A DNA stretch of 34,237 bases from an uncultured Erysipelotrichaceae bacterium (GTDB lineage Bacteria > Bacillota_I > Bacilli_A > RF39 > UBA660): assembly GCA_902798815.1 (NCBI GenBank), contig CADBYH010000016.1:1-34237 (forward strand), read 5' to 3'. Every line of letters starts with the position of its first letter. The stretch's first letter is position 1. Shown here piece by piece: positions 24,348 to 32,754 of the stretch. Below the pieces are notes generated by a model. It saw nothing but the letters and a program-made list of their open reading frames with translations. It ran no database searches and was not told the origin of the DNA. The translations under genes and the position numbers were made by a program.

Positions 24348-25337
24348 ATGGATAAAGAGGAAGTATTCGAAAAAAAAGTAGAAGAAAATTTTGATATAAA
24401 ATCAAAAAGAATTAGTATGCTTGACAACTATGGAGAAAACTTTCAATTAAATGACTATATTACAAACCCTGCTATAGGAAGAGATTCCCAAATAAAACAA
24501 CTTATTCTTATATTATTAACACCTGATAAATCGGCAGTATTAATCGGTAAACCTGGTGTTGGTAAAACTGCAACAGTAGAAGGTTTGGCTTATAGAATTC
24601 AAAGAAATCAAGTTCCAGATGTTTTAAAAGGATATCAAGTAATTAAATTAAATACTGCAGCTCTTTTAGGAGTTGATCCAGTAACAGGAGAATCAAAAGT
24701 CCAAACATTAATAGATGAGTTAAAAGATAAAACAAAATTAATATTATTTATTGATGAAATTCATACTTTGATGGGAACAAAAGGTGAAGCACTAGACTTT
24801 GCAAATATGTTTAAACCAGCACTAGATAGAGGAGATATTAAAGTAATAGGTGCAACAACTACAGAAGAATATGAAAGATATATTTTAAGAGATAAGGCTT
24901 TTGTAAGACGTTTTCAAAAAGTTGAATTGTTTGAACCAACTAGAGAAGAAAATATTCAAATATTAATTGGAACACTTCCAAAAATAGAAGTAAGAACAGG
25001 TGCAAAATTAATGTACACTCCATTTGTTCAAAGAAAAATAATGGAGTTTATTACAGACATTACAAGTGAATTTAAAAGAGTTTATGAAATTGGTTCAAGA
25101 TATCCAGATGTATCCTTAACTATAGTTCAACAAGCATTTTCAAATGCATTATTTGATAACAGATTTGAAGTTAATATCGTTGATATAAAATTAGCAATTA
25201 TGAATAGTAAAAATATTTATCCTGATGTAATTAAAAAATCTATGCCAGAATTTGAAAGAATATTTGAAGATCAATTAGAAGAGTATAGAAAAGAAACTCA
25301 AGGTAACTATGAAAAATTATCAGAAGAAGCAGTTTAA
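24348..25337 (+). CDS. Single-domain Clp-type (ClpB/ClpC D1-like) AAA+ ATPase
   Basis: ATG 24348 is preferred, with AGGATGTG in front; an in-frame GTG lies two codons earlier (24342). The 329-residue protein is essentially one Clp/Hsp100 first ATPase domain: NPAIGRDSQIKQL, Walker A GKPGVGKTA (about 67-75), the LGVDPVTGE pore-loop position, Walker B LFIDEIH (Asp 136, Glu 137), and IGATTTEEYERYI ... FVRRFQKVEL with the Arg finger. The N-domain repeats, the middle coiled coil and the whole second ATPase domain are absent. No ClpP-binding loop is seen. It could be a hexameric unfoldase or remodelling ATPase with a dedicated partner. It follows a terminator and precedes the zinc-ribbon membrane protein. 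Confidence 0.85.
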   Translation: MDKEEVFEKKVEENFDIKSKRISMLDNYGENFQLNDYITNPAIGRDSQIKQLILILLTPDKSAVLIGKPGVGKTATVEGLAYRIQRNQVPDVLKGYQVIKLNTAALLGVDPVTGESKVQTLIDELKDKTKLILFIDEIHTLMGTKGEALDFANMFKPALDRGDIKVIGATTTEEYERYILRDKAFVRRFQKVELFEPTREENIQILIGTLPKIEVRTGAKLMYTPFVQRKIMEFITDITSEFKRVYEIGSRYPDVSLTIVQQAFSNALFDNRFEVNIVDIKLAIMNSKNIYPDVIKKSMPEFERIFEDQLEEYRKETQGNYEKLSEEAV

Positions 25338-25349
25338 TCTGTTTCTTTT
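25323..25349 (+). terminator. Possible terminator after the AAA+ gene
   Basis: GAAGCAG (25326-25332) pairs with CTGTTTC (25339-25345), with outer A-T pairs, followed by only four T. The stem lies over the stop codon. It may be leaky, allowing read-through to the next gene. Confidence 0.5.
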
Positions 25350-25376
25350 CTAAATTAAATAAAAAAGGTGATAAAT

Positions 25377-26489
25377 ATGGAATGTAAAAGTTGTGGACAA
25401 AGACTAAAAGCAAATGAAAAAATATGTACTTATTGTGGATATTACAATGATGATGATGATGAACCAAAAGTAAAAGAAGAAAAAACAGAAGAAATAGAAG
25501 AAATTGTAGATGTTGATGAAAAAATAGTCCCAGAGAAAAATGAAGAAGTCGTTGAAGATAAATACATAGATGAAGATGAAATGATACCGCCAGAAGAAAA
25601 ACCAATTATTACTGACTTTGAAGATGATAGGTTAATAGAAGCATTTATTGGAGAAGACTATAAAATAATTAATAAACAATTTAATATTTATGCATTAATT
25701 TTTTCATGGATTTACTTTATTTACAGAAAAATGTATATAACAGGTATTATAGGTCTTTTAATAACTGGAATAGTAGTAAGATTCTTTCCGATAGCTTTAG
25801 CAGTTTATGTTCCATTAGTAATGATATTATCAGGTTTTTTATTTAATATTGTATATAAGAAATTTATAATATTTAAGATAAATAGTTATAGAAATAAAGA
25901 TTTAGGTATGGATAATTTCACTTTAGAACAATTATGTAAAAAGAAGGGTGGAGTCAGTACTCCAATAGCTTTATTGATAATGTTTATGTTTTTTTCATTA
26001 ATGATATTATCATATTATAGTTTTTCATTTAATTTTGATTCAAAAAAATATTGGGATGAAAACTCAGAGAACAAAGCTAATTGTAGACAAAATGTTAATA
26101 GTTATTATGATTTACTTATATCAAATAAAGTAATAACTGGAGCAGAGGAAGCATTATGTAGTATAAAGATAAATAATAATACTAAAAAATATAATATTTA
26201 TTTTAAAGTAAAAACTGATAATAATTATGAATATTTATATTTAAATGATAATAATGATTCAATAGTAATAGATGGACAACAAAAATATATAAATGCTTTA
26301 CTAGAAAAAGAAAAGGATAGTGGTTTAACTGATGAAGAAAGAAAATCACTAGATAAATCAATGTCAATAGAAAATGAATATAAAAAGTTACATGATAAAT
26401 CAATAGAAGAAGATGAACTAATTAAGAAAAAAAAGAACAATAGTGAAAAATTAAATTATATATTTGATATAAAAATAGAAAAGAAATAA
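25377..26489 (+). CDS. Zinc-ribbon membrane protein with acidic linker
   Basis: ATG 25377 follows AAAGGTGATAAAT and gives 370 residues; GTG 25368 is inside that ribosome-binding site. The N-terminus MECKSCGQRLKANEKICTYCGY is a zinc ribbon with two CxxC pairs. A strongly acidic linker (about 25-85) follows, then a part (about 90-200) with three hydrophobic segments in the style of DUF2628-type membrane proteins (FNIYALIFSWIYFIYRKMY), another hydrophobic segment near 205-225 and a polar C-terminal part with two Cys. The last 60 residues are charged and helical. It may sense or anchor something at the membrane. It lies 39 nt after the AAA+ gene, with a weak terminator between, so co-expression is plausible. 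No function recognised. Confidence 0.72.
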   Translation: MECKSCGQRLKANEKICTYCGYYNDDDDEPKVKEEKTEEIEEIVDVDEKIVPEKNEEVVEDKYIDEDEMIPPEEKPIITDFEDDRLIEAFIGEDYKIINKQFNIYALIFSWIYFIYRKMYITGIIGLLITGIVVRFFPIALAVYVPLVMILSGFLFNIVYKKFIIFKINSYRNKDLGMDNFTLEQLCKKKGGVSTPIALLIMFMFFSLMILSYYSFSFNFDSKKYWDENSENKANCRQNVNSYYDLLISNKVITGAEEALCSIKINNNTKKYNIYFKVKTDNNYEYLYLNDNNDSIVIDGQQKYINALLEKEKDSGLTDEERKSLDKSMSIENEYKKLHDKSIEEDELIKKKKNNSEKLNYIFDIKIEKK

Positions 26490-26515
26490 TGAGATTTGTA
26501 TTCTCATTATTTTTT
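26484..26515 (+). terminator. Terminator before the glmS ribozyme
   Basis: AAATAATGAG (26484-26493) pairs with CTCATTATTT (26503-26512) around a 9-nt loop, followed by T. The stop codon of the zinc-ribbon gene is in the stem. Confidence 0.85.
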
Positions 26516-26559
26516 ATGTATAATTATTTTAAAGATAGTTAAGTAGAAAGGATGTATTA

Positions 26560-26705
26560 ATTATCTAGCGCCTGGACTAATAATAGTTGACGAGGTTAGT
26601 AGTTTATCGAAAGATTCGGCGGGTACTACTACGGAATTAGTGTTTCGTAAGATATATATTCAAAAAGTAAAATCAAAATTATAACAAAGTATATATCATA
26701 ACTAA
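26560..26705 (+). ncRNA. glmS ribozyme (glucosamine-6-phosphate-activated self-cleaving RNA)
   Basis: The conserved blocks are all there in order: AGCGCCTGGAC at 26567, GTTGACGAGG (26586-26595), GTTTATCGAAAGATTCGGCGGG starting at 26602 (P2.1/P3 region), ACTACTACGG with the P3 arm TTAGTAGT (26596-26603), and a hairpin ACGGAA...TTTCGT before TAAG. The cleavage site is between A26567 and G26568. In the known mechanism glucosamine-6-phosphate acts as cofactor, the RNA cuts itself and RNase J1 degrades the message, giving feedback control of glmS. The exact 3' boundary is uncertain. Confidence 0.9.
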
Positions 26706-26730
26706 TTATATACATAGGAGGAATTTACAT

Positions 26731-28506
26731 ATGTGTGGAATAGTAGGATATGTAGGAGAACATAATCCTAAAGATGTACTTATAGATGGTTTAAAGAAAC
26801 TTGAATATAGAGGTTATGATTCAAGTGGTATAGCACTTAGAAGTAATGAAACAGTACAAGTTATAAAAAGTACAGGAAGAATTAGTGATTTAGAAGAAAA
26901 AATAAATAACACAAAACTTATTAATTCCAATCTAGGAATTGCTCATACTCGTTGGGCAACTCATGGAGAAGCAAACGAAATAAATGCTCATCCACATAAA
27001 GTTGGAAGAGTAACACTTGTTCATAATGGAATAATTGAAAATGCTACAGAATTAAAAAATACACTAGTAAATGAAGGAATTGTATTTAGAAGCGAAACAG
27101 ATACAGAAGTAGCTGCAGCAGTAATCAATAAATGTTATGATGGTAATCCAATAAAAACTATTACAGAAGCAATAAAACTATTAAAAGGATCATATGCATT
27201 TGGTATTATATTTGAAAATAGTGATAAATTATATGCAGTAAGAAAAGATTCTCCACTAATTGTTGGTATATCAGATACTGAAAAATATATTGCATCAGAT
27301 ATAACAGCAATAGTAAAATATACAAATAAATATGTATTGTTAGAAGATAATGAAATAGCAGAGTTATCAACAAAAGATGCAAAGTTTTATAAAAATGGAG
27401 AAGAGATAGAAAAGAAAATAGAACAATCAACAACAAAAATTGAAGATGCCAATAAAGGTAGTTATAAACATTTTATGTTGAAAGAAATAATGGAAGAACC
27501 ACTTGTTCTTCAAAGAACATTAAATAAGTATATAAATAATATGGATAAAATATTTGATGTTTCTAAATATGAAGAAATCCATATTGTTGCTTGTGGATCT
27601 GCATTATATGCTGGTATGATAGGTAAATATTTATTTGAAGAAAAAGCAAATATTAGATGTATTACTGAATGCGCAAGTGAATATCGCTATAACAAGGTTA
27701 TTTATGATAGAAAAACATTAGTGATTATTGTATCTCAATCAGGAGAAACAGCAGACACAATTGCTGCTATGAGAAAGGCACATGAAGAAGGTATTGATAC
27801 TTTAGCAATCGTAAATGTAAAAACTTCAACTATTGCTAGAGAAGCAAAACATACAATGTTTATAGAAGCAGGACCAGAAATTGCAGTAGCAACAACTAAA
27901 GCTTATCTATTACAAGTTGCAATGTTTTCATTACTTGCTCTAAAAGCAGCAAATATTAAAGGATTAGAAAACAATTATGAAGAAGTAATCAAAGAAGCAA
28001 GAAGATTACCTAATTTAGTTAAAAAAGTATTGAATGATCATGATAAATTCGAAGAAGTTGGTAAAGAATTACTTGATGCAAAAGATGCTTTCTATATTGG
28101 AAGAGGAATTGACTTTGCAATATGTAAAGAAGGAAGTCTTAAATTAAAAGAAGTTTCATATGTTCATAGTGATGCCTATGAAGCAGGAGAATTAAAACAT
28201 GGAACAATCTCTTTAATAGAAGACAATATTCCAGTTTTTGCAGTAATAACAAATGAAAAAATAAAAGATAAAACAGAATCTAATGTTATTGAAGTAGAAT
28301 CGCGTCAAGCAAGAGTTTATACAATAACAAATGATGGAAGTATTACAAATCATCATTATAAATATGTAGTTGAAAAAATAAGTGATTATTTTCAACCAAT
28401 ACTAGTAGTACCACCACTACAATTAATAGGTTACTATACAGCAAATGAAAGAAATCTTGATATAGATAAACCTAGAAACTTAGCTAAATCAGTTACCGTA
28501 GAGTAG
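26731..28506 (+). CDS. glmS: Glutamine-fructose-6-phosphate aminotransferase (isomerizing)
   Basis: The protein is 591 residues, the normal length. It starts MCGIVGYVGEHN, and the catalytic Cys2 becomes N-terminal after Met removal. The glutamine amidotransferase domain has YRGYDSSGIAL, RWATHGEANEINAHPH and HNGIIEN. Two SIS domains follow (CGSALYAGMIG, SQSGETADTIAAM and GRGIDFAICKEGSLKLKE). The end is KSVTVE, with Lys and the C-terminal tail that contact the substrate. It makes glucosamine-6-phosphate from fructose-6-phosphate and glutamine, the first step of UDP-GlcNAc and peptidoglycan synthesis. AGGAGG precedes ATG 26731, and the upstream ribozyme gives feedback control. Confidence 0.98.
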   Translation: MCGIVGYVGEHNPKDVLIDGLKKLEYRGYDSSGIALRSNETVQVIKSTGRISDLEEKINNTKLINSNLGIAHTRWATHGEANEINAHPHKVGRVTLVHNGIIENATELKNTLVNEGIVFRSETDTEVAAAVINKCYDGNPIKTITEAIKLLKGSYAFGIIFENSDKLYAVRKDSPLIVGISDTEKYIASDITAIVKYTNKYVLLEDNEIAELSTKDAKFYKNGEEIEKKIEQSTTKIEDANKGSYKHFMLKEIMEEPLVLQRTLNKYINNMDKIFDVSKYEEIHIVACGSALYAGMIGKYLFEEKANIRCITECASEYRYNKVIYDRKTLVIIVSQSGETADTIAAMRKAHEEGIDTLAIVNVKTSTIAREAKHTMFIEAGPEIAVATTKAYLLQVAMFSLLALKAANIKGLENNYEEVIKEARRLPNLVKKVLNDHDKFEEVGKELLDAKDAFYIGRGIDFAICKEGSLKLKEVSYVHSDAYEAGELKHGTISLIEDNIPVFAVITNEKIKDKTESNVIEVESRQARVYTITNDGSITNHHYKYVVEKISDYFQPILVVPPLQLIGYYTANERNLDIDKPRNLAKSVTVE

Positions 28507-28554
28507 TGTCAAACAAAAATATTCTCAATATAATAAAATGAAAGGAGAATATTT

Positions 28555-28692
28555 ATGTGTGGATATACATACCCTTATCCAGTAAATCAAAATAATGATG
28601 GATTTAATGGTTTCTGGGGAATCTTTATTGTTATTTTAATTATTTTCTTCCTATTCTGGGGATTTAATGGTAATAACAATTTTAACAGATAA
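28555..28692 (+). CDS. Small membrane protein of 45 residues
   Basis: ATG 28555 has a good AAAGGAG in front and the frame ends with TAA at 28690-28692, giving MCGYTYPYPVNQNNDGFNGF, then a hydrophobic segment of about 15 residues (WGIFIVILIIFFLFW) and a Gly/Asn-rich tail GFNGNNNFNR. The shape resembles the small YjcZ-like hydrophobic proteins of Bacillus, though with no firm identity. It lies 48 nt after glmS with no terminator between; a TATAAT at 28529-28534 with a modest -35 may drive it alone. A strong terminator follows. Confidence 0.7.
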   Translation: MCGYTYPYPVNQNNDGFNGFWGIFIVILIIFFLFWGFNGNNNFNR

Positions 28693-28709
28693 TAAGGAAC
28701 ATGATTATT

Positions 28710-28742
28710 AAAAAAAAGAACTAACTTATAGTTCTTTTTTTT
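28710..28742 (+). terminator. Terminator after the small membrane protein
   Basis: GAACTA (28718-28723) pairs with TAGTTC (28729-28734) around ACTTA, flanked by eight A and eight T that extend the stem. It is symmetrical. Confidence 0.88.
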
Positions 28743-28804
28743 GTAGTATTTTTTATTAAAAAATATTATAATATAATAGAGAAATAAAGAAAGTGAGAAA
28801 TGTT

Positions 28805-31800
28805 ATGTTAGAAGTAAAAAACATATCAAAAACTTATAAAACTGGTGATTTAAAGCAAGTAGCATTAGATGATGTCTCACTTTGCTTTAGAGATAATGAG
28901 TTTGTATCTATCCTAGGTCCATCAGGTAGTGGAAAAACAACATTATTAAATATAATAGGTGGATTAGATAGATATGATACTGGAGATTTAATAATTAATA
29001 ATATTTCAACTAAAAAATATAAAAATAAAGACTGGGATTCATATAGAAATCATACAGTTGGTTTTGTATTTCAAAGTTATAATTTAATACCACATCAAAC
29101 TATTCTTTCTAATGTTGAACTTGCACTAACTATAAGTGGTATTTCTAGAAGAGAAAGAAAAAAAAGAGCACTAAAAGCACTTGAAGAAGTAGGTTTAAAA
29201 GAACAAGCTCATAAAAAACCTAATCAAATGAGTGGAGGACAAATGCAAAGAGTTGCAGTTGCCCGAGCTCTTGTTAATAATCCAAGTATTTTACTTGCAG
29301 ATGAACCTACTGGAGCACTAGATTCTGAAACAAGTCTCCAAGTAATGGATTTATTAAAGAAAATCGCTAAAGATAGATTAGTAGTAATGGTTACTCATAA
29401 TCCAGAATTAGCTGAAGAGTATTCAACAAGAATAGTTAAATTAAAAGATGGAAGAATAACAGATGATTCTAATAAATTTGAAATAACGGAAAAAACAAAA
29501 CCACATAAGTATAAGAATTTAGGAAAATCATCTATGTCTATTTTTACAGCATTTGGATTAAGTTTAAATAATTTATTAACTAAAAAAGGAAGAACAATTT
29601 TAACTGCTTTTGCAGGATCAATAGGTATAATCGGAATTGCTTTAATATCAGCATTATCAAATGGATTTCAAAAATACATAGATAAGGTACAAGAAGATGC
29701 CTTAACTTCTTATCCATTAACTGTAGAACAAGAAACTGCAGATCCAACCAAAATGCTTTTATCAACAATGACAAATACAACAGATAAAAAAGCAAAAGAA
29801 AAAGATACCGTACTTGAGTCAAAAAATCTAGAAAACATGTTATCATCAGTTGGAAAAAATGATATGAAATCATTTAAAAAGTACATAGAAGAAAATGATA
29901 AAAAAGTAAAATCTTTAACAACAAATGTAAGTTATGGATATAGCATTGTTCCAAATATTTATACAAAAGATGTTAATAATAAACTTACTCAAATAAATCC
30001 AAGTAGTTTATTTGAAAGTTTAATGAGTACATCCGCAACAGGTATGAGTATTTTTCAAGAAATACCTGGTAATGAAAAATTAATGAAAGAATCATATACA
30101 TTATTAAAAGGAAAATATCCAAAAAAATATAATGAATTAATGATTGTTTTACCAGATGAAGATCATATTTCTGATATATTGTTATATTCAATTGGATTAA
30201 AAGATTCTACTAATGTTGATAATATGATTTCTAAAATAATGGCTGGTGAAAAAATTGATTCAACTGGAAAAGAAAAAGAAATATCATTTGATGAATTATT
30301 AAATGTAGATATGAGATTAATTCTATCTGCCGATAAGTATAGATATAATTCTAAATATAATTTATATGAAGATATGACAGAAGATTCTGCATATATGGAG
30401 AACTTATATAAAGATGCCGTTAATTTGAAAATAGTTGGTATTGTAAAAATGAAAGATGCAAATGGTATGTCAGCATTTTTATCAGGAGTAGGTTATACTC
30501 CTAAATTAACCGACTATGTAATAGAACAAACCAAAGATAAAGCAATAGTAAAACAACAATTAGATAATAAAAATATCAATGTTTTTAGTGGAAAAAGTTT
30601 TGATGATAAATCAACTTCTTCTGGAATGGATTTTGATGAATTAATTAGTATAGATACAGATATGCTATCACAAGCATTTAATGTAAAAATAGATGAAGAA
30701 TATATTAAAAGTACAACAGAAGGATACATGGAAGAAATAAATAATGCTATTAGTTCAGATACTTCAGTTGCTAAAGCAAGATTCTTAACAACTTTTAGTG
30801 ATATTTTTAAAGGTTTATTGAATGATTATATAGATAATCATGAAATAATAACACTACCAGATTCTGCTACAATAAATCTAGATGAAGTTGATAGTATTGT
30901 TGATAATTATTTTGCAACAGACCACCCAAAAGAACTATTACAATCACTTGAAAATGAATATATGATTCCAAAAGAAGCGTATGAAACAGTTTATAAAGAA
31001 ATAATAAAGAACTTTTTAAAAGCATATATTAATTTAACTGGTTCAGATAGTGCAGTAATAACAAAAACAGCAGTAGATACAATAGTAGATACTATAGTAA
31101 CTACAAATGGTGTTCCAGAAATGGCTGATGAATTTGCGAAAAATATGCAAGATGCAAATATGAAAGCAACAATCCTTCCAAAAGTAGGAGAATTAACTGC
31201 AAAACTTATGGAAACAATGGCTAAAGCATTTAACGTAGATCAATCAAAAATAGCCAGTGCCTTTAAATTTAACTTAACAGAGGATGATATTAAAAGAGTA
31301 TTTAGTGCTATGACAACTACAACAAAAGCAGATGCTAATACTAATCTAATTACATTGGGATATCAAGAAAGAAATAATCCAAGTACAATCTCATTTTACT
31401 TCAAAGATTTTGCAGCAAAAGAAGATTTTATAAAATTCTTAGATAACTATAATAAGAAGATGAAAAAAATAGATAAAGAAAAAGTAATAGAATATACTGA
31501 TATTACTGGAGTAATGATTTCATCAGTAAAAATAATTGTTGATAGTGTGAGTTATGTTTTAATAGCATTTGTCTCAATATCATTAATAGTATCATCAATT
31601 ATGATAGGAATAATAACTTATATATCTGTGCTTGAAAGAACAAAAGAAATAGGTATCTTAAGAGCAATAGGAGCATCAAAAAGAAATATTTCAAGTATTT
31701 TTAATGCTGAAACATTTATAATAGGATTTTTATCAGGATTAATTGGAGTAGGAGTATCTTTATTATTATTAATACCAATTAATAAAATAATTCATGCTGT

Positions 31801-31951
31801 TACAAATAATCAAAATATAACAGCAGTACTTCCATTTATGGCAGGAATAATTTTAATAGTATTAAGTACAATTCTAACATTAATAGGTGGAATTATCCCA
31901 TCAAGAAAAGCAGCAAAACAAGATCCTGTACTAGCATTAAGAAGCGAATAA
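28805..31951 (+). CDS. MacB-like ABC transporter, ATPase fused to FtsX-type permease
   Basis: ATG 28805 gives 1048 residues; the GTG four codons upstream (28793) is a weaker choice. The N-terminal ATPase (1 to about 230) has Walker A GPSGSGKTT, signature MSGGQMQRVAVARAL and Walker B ILLADEPTGALDS. A membrane segment follows at about 265-290 (FAGSIGIIGIALISAL), then an exceptionally long outside region (about 300-890) and a C-terminal FtsX-like domain with three membrane segments ending SRKAAKQDPVLALRSE. This is the MacB/LolCD-type layout, a mechanotransducing ABC transporter that moves or senses substrates outside the membrane. The outside domain of roughly 590 residues is much larger than MacB's. 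The role may be peptide export, antimicrobial resistance or cell-wall work; not determinable. Confidence 0.9.
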   Translation: MLEVKNISKTYKTGDLKQVALDDVSLCFRDNEFVSILGPSGSGKTTLLNIIGGLDRYDTGDLIINNISTKKYKNKDWDSYRNHTVGFVFQSYNLIPHQTILSNVELALTISGISRRERKKRALKALEEVGLKEQAHKKPNQMSGGQMQRVAVARALVNNPSILLADEPTGALDSETSLQVMDLLKKIAKDRLVVMVTHNPELAEEYSTRIVKLKDGRITDDSNKFEITEKTKPHKYKNLGKSSMSIFTAFGLSLNNLLTKKGRTILTAFAGSIGIIGIALISALSNGFQKYIDKVQEDALTSYPLTVEQETADPTKMLLSTMTNTTDKKAKEKDTVLESKNLENMLSSVGKNDMKSFKKYIEENDKKVKSLTTNVSYGYSIVPNIYTKDVNNKLTQINPSSLFESLMSTSATGMSIFQEIPGNEKLMKESYTLLKGKYPKKYNELMIVLPDEDHISDILLYSIGLKDSTNVDNMISKIMAGEKIDSTGKEKEISFDELLNVDMRLILSADKYRYNSKYNLYEDMTEDSAYMENLYKDAVNLKIVGIVKMKDANGMSAFLSGVGYTPKLTDYVIEQTKDKAIVKQQLDNKNINVFSGKSFDDKSTSSGMDFDELISIDTDMLSQAFNVKIDEEYIKSTTEGYMEEINNAISSDTSVAKARFLTTFSDIFKGLLNDYIDNHEIITLPDSATINLDEVDSIVDNYFATDHPKELLQSLENEYMIPKEAYETVYKEIIKNFLKAYINLTGSDSAVITKTAVDTIVDTIVTTNGVPEMADEFAKNMQDANMKATILPKVGELTAKLMETMAKAFNVDQSKIASAFKFNLTEDDIKRVFSAMTTTTKADANTNLITLGYQERNNPSTISFYFKDFAAKEDFIKFLDNYNKKMKKIDKEKVIEYTDITGVMISSVKIIVDSVSYVLIAFVSISLIVSSIMIGIITYISVLERTKEIGILRAIGASKRNISSIFNAETFIIGFLSGLIGVGVSLLLLIPINKIIHAVTNNQNITAVLPFMAGIILIVLSTILTLIGGIIPSRKAAKQDPVLALRSE

Positions 31952-31978
31952 AAACTATTCATTTGAATAGTTTTTTTT
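31951..31978 (+). terminator. Terminator after the MacB-like gene
   Basis: AAAACTATTC (31951-31960) pairs with GAATAGTTTT (31965-31974) around ATTT, followed by T. It starts at the stop codon. Confidence 0.85.
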
Positions 31979-32053
31979 CATCTTTTATTATTATTAAAAA
32001 TATTATATAATTAACTAGTAACGTTTTAATAATAACAAAAGGAAGATGATTAA

Positions 32054-32704
32054 ATGAAAAAGTTAACAGTACCAAAATATACATTAGGAGAAGAGATAAC
32101 TAATTCCATAACACATGGATTAGGAGTTTTCTTTGGAATAACAATTTTAATTTTAACAATTGTTATGTCTGCTCATAACCATAATACAGTAGGAGTTGTT
32201 GCATCATGTATATATGGTACTTCTATGATAATTATGTTTTTAATTAGTTGCTTATACCACGCAATGAGTCCAAGAATAGGAGCAAAAAAAGTGTTTAGAG
32301 TTCTTGATCATTGTGATATATATGTATTTATTGCAGGAAGTTATACACCATTTTGTATCAGTTTAATAGGTGGTAAAGTAGGATGGACATTATTTGGAAT
32401 CATCTGGGGATGTGCACTACTAGGAGTATTACTTAACTCAATAGATTTAGAAAAGTTTAAAATAATGTCATTTGTTTTATATTTAATAATGGGATGGATG
32501 ATTGTAATATCATTCAATTCATTAAATGCAGTTTTACCATCAAAAGGATTGTTTTATTTACTAACAGGGGGAGTTGTTTTTACCATAGGAGCAGCATTAT
32601 ATGGAATAGGGCATAAAGTAAGATATATGCATTCTGTATTTCATTTATTTGTTCTTGCAGGATGTATTCTCCAATCATTTAGTATATTATTTTATGCAAT
32701 ATAA
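32054..32704 (+). CDS. Hemolysin III / TrhA-type seven-helix membrane protein
   Basis: The protein is 216 residues, normal for the family. It has seven hydrophobic segments and the PAQR/hemolysin III motifs: EEITNSITHGLG at the N-terminus, a SCLYHAMSP motif, a LDHCDIYVFIAGSYTPF block and HSVFHLFVLAG near the end. Together these motifs supply conserved His, Asp and Ser. Relatives bind zinc and have been linked to membrane-lipid homeostasis; the old hemolysin name does not imply toxicity. AAGGAAGATG precedes ATG 32054. It is a single gene between terminators. Confidence 0.92.
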   Translation: MKKLTVPKYTLGEEITNSITHGLGVFFGITILILTIVMSAHNHNTVGVVASCIYGTSMIIMFLISCLYHAMSPRIGAKKVFRVLDHCDIYVFIAGSYTPFCISLIGGKVGWTLFGIIWGCALLGVLLNSIDLEKFKIMSFVLYLIMGWMIVISFNSLNAVLPSKGLFYLLTGGVVFTIGAALYGIGHKVRYMHSVFHLFVLAGCILQSFSILFYAI

Positions 32705-32732
32705 AAAAAGAGATTAAAGAAATCTCTTTTTT
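32704..32732. terminator. Bidirectional terminator between convergent genes
   Basis: AGAGATT (32709-32715) pairs with AATCTCT (32721-32727) around AAAGA, flanked by A and T runs usable from both sides. It separates the hemolysin III gene from the minus-strand gene ending at 32755. Confidence 0.8.
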
Positions 32733-32754
32733 ATAATTAGTAACCATTAAAAAT

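Noticed and set aside
25240-25605. 121-codon minus-strand frame rich in Leu, His and Phe
   Set aside because: It is the mirror of the acidic Asp/Glu linker of the zinc-ribbon protein and the end of the AAA+ gene.
28555-28692. Small protein as a duplicated start of glmS (both begin MCG)
   Set aside because: Similarity stops after three residues and the ribosome-binding regions differ; coincidence.
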